A DNA stretch of 64,000 nucleotides from Avena insularis (lineage: Eukaryota; Streptophyta; Magnoliopsida; Poales; Poaceae): contig CM042693.1 in assembly GCA_023614405.1 (NCBI GenBank), positions 338,193,527-338,257,526 on the forward strand, written 5' to 3'. Below are positions 56,790 to 64,000 of this stretch, in pieces. Position numbers and translations under genes: made by a program. Positions within the stretch are counted from its first letter, which is position 1; each line of letters begins with the position of its first letter. The notes under the pieces were generated by a model. That model did no database searches. It was given only the letters and a program-made list of their open reading frames with translations, and was not told where the DNA came from.

Positions 56790-57690
56790 TGTGGATGGGG
56801 CGGCTGCAGAGAGGGGAGTGGAGGGAGCGGCTGAGGAGAAGGGGACCCGAAGAAGGGGGCGGCGCAGGCCTAGCCGCCTAGGTGAGGGGTGGGGGGCAGC
56901 GATGGAGGCGGTGGTGGAGAGGGCATTGGGGCAGAGGGCTGTGGGCTATGGGGGACGCGGTGGGGAGGAAGACGGTGGGTTAGTCGGTAGGAAATTTCAC
57001 CGCTTTGACCGAACCGTCTAGAATACACAAATAAATGGGCAGAGAAAAAAATTTGCACTGTAGCTGGCGGTTACTGTAGATGCGCGGATCTACGGTGCAA
57101 ATAGCTGATTTGGCACACGTAAATGATCGCTGGAAGCCTCCACTTTCATATTCATAATATACGAACCGACTAATCCCACCCTGTAAATCTGTAATTCAGC
57201 CCCCACCCCTCATCCCCTGTTTAGTGGTCGCGTTCTTCTCCTCCCCCGCCTCATCCCAACTCTCCACCTCTCTCTCTCTTTCTCTCACACGGAGAGAATG
57301 TCTGGTGACGGCGAAGGACGGGATCCTAGAGGAGCAGGCGGCATGGGATCCGCAGGAGACCACCAGGGCACTTGTTGTGCGCCGCCATGCCCAACGAAGA
57401 CGCGTTGTGGCGGCGCTGGATGGGACGTCCGTGGCCGCCCATCATCTGCTTGAATGGCGGCAAGGTATTCCATGTCGGGCTCCTCCCCCGTGTCGTGGAC
57501 CCATCCGGCGGGGTACGATTCGAGTTCTTCATCGTCCCCATCGACATTGGCCGCGCCTGGGTTAGTTTCTTTCGCGACTTCTGGTGCTACTGCCTACTGC
57601 AGTCACCTGCCGCGATCGGCAGAGTTCGACCCCGTCTGGATTGAACGCATGTCCGACACAAGTACACGGAGGAGTCATTCTGGGTCTTGA
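56790..57690. other. GC-rich, exon-like stretch, product not recognised
   Basis: Two GC-rich blocks (56790-57000 and 57220-57690) contrast with AT-rich surroundings. Several frames are open on both strands; on the + strand 57454-57690 reads MAARYSMSGSSPVSWTHPAG with serine-rich sequence, and 57372-57644 reads another frame. Overlap of frames means composition may explain it. Blocks like this inside long inverted repeats could be captured host exons (Pack-MULE style), but I cannot name a parent gene. Confidence 0.3.
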
Positions 57691-58566
57691 GAGGAACAAG
57701 GACGAGTAGGGGACACCTTATATGGCAGTGATCTTTCTGTGCAGCGGCTCCTTCTTCTGCTTGCTTATATCACGTGCCCATCCATCGATAACAGCCTGAA
57801 TCCATATGGTGACTCCCATCGCTATTATCCCTCCCTCAGTTCCCCTCTTCTTTTGATTTTATTGTGTCGATGTTGATTCTATTGAACTCAAGGGTGATCA
57901 TATTGATGAGATTAAAATCCAAGCTTGATGAGATTAAAGTCCTATAGCCATGCAAAATTTGTTCGATGAAATGCTTTGCCCTGTTTTCTGATATGGAGGA
58001 TTCATTTTTTGTTGCTCTACAGAACACTGCTGCGTACTACTCAACAAATCTATGTGTCCTTCTAGCTGGTGGCCTTTATGCATCCTTATGTGATGCATGT
58101 GCAAAAGCATATGTTCTATAACATTGCTAAACTCAATTTTAACACAATTTATTCAGCAGACTTCACACAACTAGAATAATATTACTTGCACACCTCGTGG
58201 AAAAGGAAAAAATAAATTTATTTGAATAGAAATATGTCGTATGTACCAAAGGGAACATACTTATGTTGTGATGGTAGTTGCATAAGCTAATTTATTATGG
58301 TCCATTTAGTTCCAATGCATATGGGCCAAATTATGTGTGTAGGTATTTGTTATGTAAGCTAGCCTTGGAACAACTCTACGATTACCAAGAAGGTGATATG
58401 AATTACCAGTTTAACCTCATATATGATTGGTCATATTTTTAGTTTTTCATACGAACTTCTTGGATCATGAATATAATGTGTCACTGAAGCATATCTTTGT
58501 AGGCCCAATGCACCCTCTTTGACATTCTTTGTAGTGGCTTCAACCACTTTTCTTGATATAGCATTT
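57691..58566. other. Non-coding stretch
   Basis: AT-rich, no recognisable gene or repeat. Confidence 0.35.
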
Positions 58567-58574
58567 GATAGATG

Positions 58575-58884
58575 CAGTGGCGGAGCTTGAAAAAGATTCA
58601 TCGGCGGGCCAGGCTAAAATTGGAGAACAAATTCATAGTTCACTAAACAGTAGATGCTATAAATTGCGAAGTAAGAATTTGGAGGAAAGAAAGAAGATTA
58701 TGAGGGATGGGGAATTGTAGAAGAGAAGGGGATCAGTTCAGGCAGGGAGGACAGTTAGGAGTCCTACAGAGAGGGCTAGTGCGTGCTGGTGGGCTGAGCC
58801 TCGGATGCATAGAGGTTTTTTTCTTTTGCAGAAAACCTGGGTGGGCCATGGACCGGTTCAGATAGGTGAATAGCTCCACCCGTG
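58575..58884. mobile_element. Small non-autonomous hAT-type element (310 bp)
   Basis: Starts CAGTGGCGGAGCTTG and ends AGCTCCACCCGTG, imperfect inverted termini of hAT character. It is flanked by GATAGATG (58567-58574) and GATAGGTG (58885-58892), an 8-bp duplication with one mismatch. The interior includes GGCGGGCCAGG and GTGGGCCATGG, words common in this grass family. Confidence 0.65.
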
Positions 58885-58892
58885 GATAGGTG

Positions 58893-61740
58893 TCTGATGC
58901 TTCGATCATCCTTACCACCTGGATCTTGATGTTGTAATTGATATCGTCGTCTTTTACATGTATATATGTACATAGAAACCTAATCGCTGACTTTGCAACA
59001 CTCTTCACTAAGGCATAATGGCCAGGTATGTCATCTTCTCACTATGGTGACAGGTTGTATGGGAAGCTGCAAAGTATGGGCTGGCATTGGACACAAACAA
59101 TCTGTATGGTCTACAAACCAAGGTAAATCAAAACATCTTCAAATCTCTAGAAACATTAACTTTACATGATTAGAGTTGCATACATATGGAAAAACTGTAC
59201 TAGGCATTTTTTCACAGGGAGAAAGGTTTCTGATATTGGTCATAAATCCTAAGCATATCAACATTTATAATAAGTTTCCATGGACCCAAATGGTTGTATA
59301 AAAGTTGTACAATCACTACTTCGATTTGGAATTACTTTATAGCTGCATTTTGAGCATTTTGTGTGACTAAATAAAGGCAAGGGCCTTCTTGGTTGACTCA
59401 GTTGTGATTGGCTTCATGATGTCTTCTTGCAAACACTTGCATCAATATTTTTCTTTCAGAAACAAATCTTTTCAAGCATATAGTAGCATAAAATACTGTA
59501 TATTGTCTTACTACTATGGTTGGTGTTTTTTTGTACTATAGGCAGATAGAACTCTTGTCCCTTGCTTCTTCTTTTTGCTTATGTTGTAATTCATATGATC
59601 ATGAGCAACATGCAAATTTTTCTATGTGTTTCTTGGATTCCATTTGCAACATGCAGTTGACCATGTATGTTCTTTTCGCATGAGGATCATGTATAGTTCA
59701 CATGTTTTTAATCACACAGTTAATATGTACTTACTCTCATATTTTTCTTTGAATAATATTAAAATAAGTAGCATGACAACGATGCCCTCATGGGAATCTT
59801 TTATTTTCTCACCTTGGCGACAGGGGAATCGCTGGCCAGAAGAGCGCATCAAGGGCGATGATAGAGTGTACGACGACAGAGGGGAAATGCGATGGATGAG
59901 ATGCAATTTGGGGGCAGGGAAGAGCTGGAGTTGACATATCGCTATATCCGAGGTCCGAGCCCATGCTGCGGTTGCTCCCAAATATGGAGGTTGAGCTCCA
60001 AATCTTGTCGCCTCCCTCCATCCATGTTGCCCTCTTTGAAATAAAGGTATTCCCACATCTATCCTTTCCTTATGCCTCCTTCCCAACCCACTCTTTTCCC
60101 TCCCCTCCTGCTATCTTCCAATGTATCTCCACCAGATGTGGAATTGATCTGTTGTACATAATGCTTGCAGTATGGTGCCGGATTTAAATTGAGTTTCTGA
60201 ATATTCAAATGCATATCTAAGTTCCTGCCTAATTTTTTGTGGGATGATACATGGTAGCTACCAACTTCATCAATCATTGCATGCCTTAGCTTTGGCCTAC
60301 AAATTCCTTCAATTGTCCAAACCTTTACGCTATAGCTAAACATCATTGGGCAAGGATTTTGATTGATCTAGAATTGAGTGATAGTAAGTTAATTTAACCT
60401 ACTCAAACTACGATGTTCTATCTAATTTGAACTACAAAGAAGACATGAATTTTACAAATGAATTCCTTCTCTGCATATTCTGCTGTTGAATATGTTGGTG
60501 CAGTTTTCTGTTATATCTTTGATGTCTCTTTTTCTTGTGTGGAAAATGGCAACTCAAGAAATCTCCTTGGAGTACCTTTTGTATCTTTAACATGTCTATC
60601 AAGATATTGTTTCCTATATTCTAGCAATTTCATGCCTTTTTTAAAATGACAATTAAAGAAAGCTCCATGGAGTTACCTTTTTATATCTTTAACCGGTGTA
60701 TCAATATACTATTTCATAGGTTTCAACAATTTCATGTAATATCTTTTTTGTGGAAAATGACTATTGAGTTCTTATTGCTGGGGCACCTTTTGTATATTAA
60801 CATATGTATCAAGATATTGTTTTACCCTATTGCACTACTACACCTTTAACAATCCAAATACTTAAATCAAAAGGAATGCAATGGCGACACTAACCGACAA
60901 TTAAAATGACATGACCATCAATTTAGGATAATTTTTCCATGTATAGACAAACGAGTAAACTAGGAAGCTTTTGTATTTTGGGACATATGTATAAAATTAT
61001 AAATAAATGAAAAATAATAACCTATATCACCATTGTGGTGATTACACTTCAGAGATCTTTTTTCATGTCGTTTCTTGAAGTTTATAGTTCTATACTTATA
61101 GAACTATTAGATATCTTTCTAATTTTTGGGACAGTCCTGCCTTTTTCTGCATCGATGTCAACTTATGGTAGAATTGGTAAAGTTGTATCCGAAGCTTAAC
61201 CTTGCGGAGTATCTCCCGCGAAGCAAAGTAACAAACTACTCTTTACGGTTCATATTTTGGAACTCTTATCAACTACAACTACCAACAATAAGTGTTAGGG
61301 CCATCGCAGAAGCTTTTTTAGATGAACTATATACAAGATATTTTTGGAGTAAAGCTAGAAACTGTTTTGACTATTTATTGGTGTGTTGTGCTGTTGTTTT
61401 ACTTGGGTTTGCAGTCTTAAACTGGTAGCCCCAGCATACCTGATACATTAATTGTCGTTTGGGATCTGTGAATTTAAAGTCGGGTACCTTAGTGCCTTTT
61501 ATGTAGAGAAAACTGAGATTCCGCATAATTTTGATGGAAATGTTTCTTTTAGATTTGCTCATGTTGAATTTCAATTAGAACTTTTAAGTGTTGAGATGCC
61601 TGGTTGTTTCCCCATTTTATTGCTTCTATTATGCATGATATGTCCAGAACTTATGAGTGTTTGTTGACCTGCATCAACATTAGCTATGCCCTTTTGAATT
61701 CCCTTCAGAGTTTCTGAAATAAAAAACACAAAGAACAAAA
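58893..61740. other. Interior non-coding stretch with possible exon-like scraps
   Basis: No full gene. A few short pieces look exon-like because they are followed by GTAAAT or GTATTC donors: 59053-59121 (VVWEAAKYGLALDTNNLYGL) and 59950-60047. They are too short to name. The rest is AT-rich. Confidence 0.3.
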
Positions 61741-61773
61741 ATGGCGCGGCAAAGCGCGCGAGATCCTTCTAGT
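61741..61773 (+). mobile_element. Helitron-like 3' terminus
   Basis: ATGGCGCGGCAAAGCGCGCG is a short GC hairpin followed 12 bases later by CTAG and then T (61769-61773). Helitrons end in CTRR preceded by such a hairpin and insert 5'-A/T-3'. The hairpin is imperfect. I could not locate the 5' TC end. Confidence 0.4.
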
Positions 61774-62104
61774 ATAGAATCAATCGAGCTTCACTTCTCT
61801 ACGTGTGTGCGTTATTCTTTTTGTGTTTCATGTCGTGTGAGCCATCTAGAGTCATCTAGCATGAATGAAAGCTAACTTTTTTTTCATGTGCTTCACGTCC
61901 GTGTGAGTAGGAGAGTTAAGGCTCATCAGCCTCAAAATAATGTATAATAGACGACCGCTCTTCAATTTTCCAAGATGTATTGTGTGCTGTAGTGGCGTGC
62001 TTATTTCTTTAGAAGAGCAGGTCGTGATTTTAATTCCCTCTATTCCACATAAAAAAATCTTTTTTTTTGTTTGTACAACCACTGATAGGTGGGGCCTTCC
62101 TGTC

Positions 62105-62342
62105 AGGTCATACCAAGGATCGCAATTGGAGAGAAAAATACATAGGGGTCATTTGCAAAAACTGCGATGCCACATGTCAGCTCAGTTGGACGAATTAGGT
62201 CAAAATAATAGAAATTCGATCAAAATGGACTAAAATGCTCTTGGTTTGCAAGTTGCGGGACTAATTTTGCTCACTTTGCAAGATGTGAGACTAAAACGTC
62301 TCCGCGGTACAAGTTGTGGGACTAAAAATATATATACCTCTT
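62105..62342 (-). repeat. Right terminal inverted repeat of the putative Mutator-like element
   Basis: Reverse complement begins AAGAGGTATATATATTTTTAG and matches the left arm, with the same GTCTCACATCTTGCAAAGTG word. Confidence 0.55.
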
Positions 62343-62757
62343 CAAAAATGTGGGACAAAGTTAGGGTTGACTTAACTACTAGCTGTTTCACTCGTTAAGC
62401 CTCATAACCCTAGTGGAGAACGGGCTCTAGTTCCGGTTCCAGACAGCATATAGTCCTGGTTGTATAGCAGGGACTACGTAATCAGGAATAGAGCAGCCTC
62501 CTTTAGTTCAGAGTCACTTAGGAACCGGGACTAAAGTAGGACCACGTGGCGATAGTGTAGAGCGGGGGGAATCTTTAGTCTCGGTTCGTGCTACGAGCCG
62601 GGACTACACGAGCTCTGCCGTGGAAGCACTTTAGTGATTCGGCTGCTGCGACAACCGATGGCGGTGAGGCAGCAGGTTCTGTCGCGGCAGAGTTTTGGGG
62701 GGATTTCTGTCGCGGCAGGAGGATTGGTAGAGGAGGGAGAGGTTTGGCGTAAGTGAC
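62343..62757. other. Relic of a GGGACTAAAG-type foldback sequence
   Basis: Words like GGAACCGGGACTAAAG and CTTTAGTCTCGGTTCG, and AGCCGGGACTACA, recur in both orientations between 62420 and 62620. Grass genomes carry many foldback transposons with 'TTTAGTCCCGGTT' ends; this is a degraded one. The last five bases (GTGAC) would be the left target duplication of the following LTR if its right partner exists outside the window. Confidence 0.4.
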
Positions 62758-64000
62758 TGATACATCGTAAACGTATCTATAATTTTTTATGTTTTATGCT
62801 TGTTTAGAATCTACTTTGCTTTACTTTGTCTATACTTTGAGGTATTTTTATATGTTTTCTAGGACTAACCTATTAACAAGATGCCACAGTGCCAGTCAAT
62901 ATTCTCGGAATTGGACGGGACAAAAGCCAAAGTCAATATTTTACCGTGGGGAACACGAAGCCAGAAGACGAGACGGAGGAGGGCCTCAAGGGGGCCACAC
63001 ACCCTGGTCGCGCGGCCAGGCTTGGCCTGCGCCTGGGGGGTGTAGCCACCTCGGGCACCCCCTCGGTCTCCCTCTTCGCCTATAACAAGCCCCTAATACC
63101 TAAAGCCTAAGTACCCGACCAATCTTCCATGAAATAGTCCGTAGCCACCGTCACCATCGTCCCTAGATCGGGAGGATCTGAAACTCTTCCCAGCACCCTG
63201 CTGGAGGGGAGAGATCATCCCGGAGGCCTTCTTCATCACCATGCCAGCCTCTGATATGATGTGTGAGTAGTTCCATCTAGGACTACGGGTTCATGTAGTA
63301 GCTAGATGGTTGTTTATCCTCCTTTGTGCTACCATGTTTAGATCTTGTGAGCTCCGTTCATGATCAAGATCATCTATTTATAATCATGCATGTTGTGTTT
63401 GCGGGGATTAGATGGATATTGAGATTACTATGTCAGATTGGTTAATGATTCTATCTTATTGATTCTATCATGTCTGTGTTGTTTGAGATCTTGCATGCTC
63501 TTCGTTTCTAGTAGCTATCTTGGCCAAGTAGATGCTAGTGACTCCAAGAGGGAGTATTTATGCTCGATAGTGGGTTCATGCCTCTATTTAATCTAGGAAA
63601 GTGACATAAATCTCTAAGATTGTAGATGTGCTGTTGTTACTAGGGAGAAAATAACAATTTGTTTTTCATGGAACAATTGTATTGTTTACTTTACACACCT
63701 TGCTTAAAGAAGTTATCCGTTGCTTGTAACTTAATATTGGAGGGGGTTCGGATGATAACCTGAATGTGGATTACTAGTCATAGATGCATTTGGATGACGG
63801 TCTATGTATATTGTTGTAATGCCCAATCAAATCTTATAGGATCATGAATGTCTAGTATTGCATTGTTATGCCTTGCTCTGTCTTGTCAATTGCCCTGCTG
63901 TAATTTGTTTACCCAACATGTTATGTTGTTTATCTTAAGGAGAACATCTCTAGTGAATTATGGACTCCGGTCCAATATTTACCATTGATACATCTTCCAC
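62758..64000 (+). repeat. LTR running off the window edge, same group as the nested element's LTR
   Basis: Starts TGATACATCGTAAACGTATC and is collinear, in opposite orientation, with the LTR that ends at 45455 (shared AAAGTCAATATTTTACCGTG, GTAATTTGTTTACCC, GGGGGTTCGGATGATAA). It has a TATA-like CGCCTATAACAAG near 63078. It still reads as LTR at 64000, so the rest of the element or its solo end lies outside. Confidence 0.85.

Larger units (their letters stand above)
52409..62342. mobile_element. Putative large Mutator-like element with long terminal inverted repeats
   Basis: The sequence from 52410 rightward (AGGTATATAC...TTTTAGT) is similar, over about 200 bp or more, to the reverse complement of the sequence from 62341 leftward. 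Shared words include TTTTAGTCTCACATCTT, AAGTGAGCAA and GAGCATTTTTAGTCC-like runs. Long inverted ends are typical of grass MULEs. The flanking bases are similar (TCAAAAT left, TCAAAAAT right) but I cannot establish an exact 9-bp duplication. No transposase is recognised inside. The interior has later insertions (solo LTR, hAT element). Confidence 0.5.

Noticed and set aside
57224..57690. Protein-coding gene in the GC-rich block
   Set aside because: Several overlapping frames, no known domain, no clear start or splice support; left as exon-like sequence.

Overview
This is plant nuclear DNA, almost certainly from a grass of the wheat/barley group (Triticeae). The reasons are GT-AG introns, CTCCCTCCG-type Stowaway MITEs in introns, and deep nesting of Gypsy and Copia LTR retrotransposons whose LTRs start TGATACGTC or TGTTGGGAATATGCC. 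I see no bacterial operon, CRISPR array or rRNA. The species call is inference from repeat style.

The window holds two apparently intact genes in one island (about 9.8-21.2 kb). The first, on the + strand (9823-18799), is a 24-exon LRR receptor-like kinase of subfamily VIII-2: signal peptide, LRRs on a run of 66-72 nt exons, malectin domain, transmembrane helix, RD-type kinase. My exon model stays in frame over 3036 nt (1011 residues). It converges tail-to-tail, 401 bp apart, on a 5-exon NADH/NAD kinase of the NADK3 type on the - strand (21177-19201; 326 residues). Four MITE insertions or relics sit in the kinase-domain introns of the receptor gene and another lies upstream of the NAD kinase.

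Left of the island (1-8.1 kb) are decayed retroelements, an LTR-like insertion, and a fragment resembling the C-terminal part of NAM-associated/Myb-type proteins. That fragment is split by a 1.18-kb non-LTR retroposon flanked by 16-bp duplications.

Right of the island (23.4-51 kb) is a nest. A Copia element (23421-31420, target duplication GTTCA) lies beside a NAC-like gene relic, which is split by an 18.96-kb Gypsy/Athila-type element (32015-50972, target duplication TGGTC). That Gypsy is itself split in pol by an 8.4-kb insertion (37069-45455, target duplication CAAAG). The inner insertion is structurally odd: its LTR pieces face in opposite directions and its internal gag-protease region is inverted relative to its outer ends.

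The last part (52.4-62.3 kb) is bounded by long inverted repeats resembling Mutator-like termini. It contains a solo LTR (target duplication ACACC), a small hAT-type element, short tandem repeats, and a Helitron-like 3' end. At the right edge (62758 onward) begins an LTR of the same group as the outer LTR of the inner Gypsy insertion, running off the window.

The genes of the island have no evident shared pathway. The receptor probably senses an extracellular ligand and signals by phosphorylation; the NAD(H) kinase makes NADP(H). Everything else is transposable-element sequence or relics. All coding potential in the elements is broken by stops or frameshifts, apart from one short open coiled-coil ORF in the env position of the outer Gypsy.
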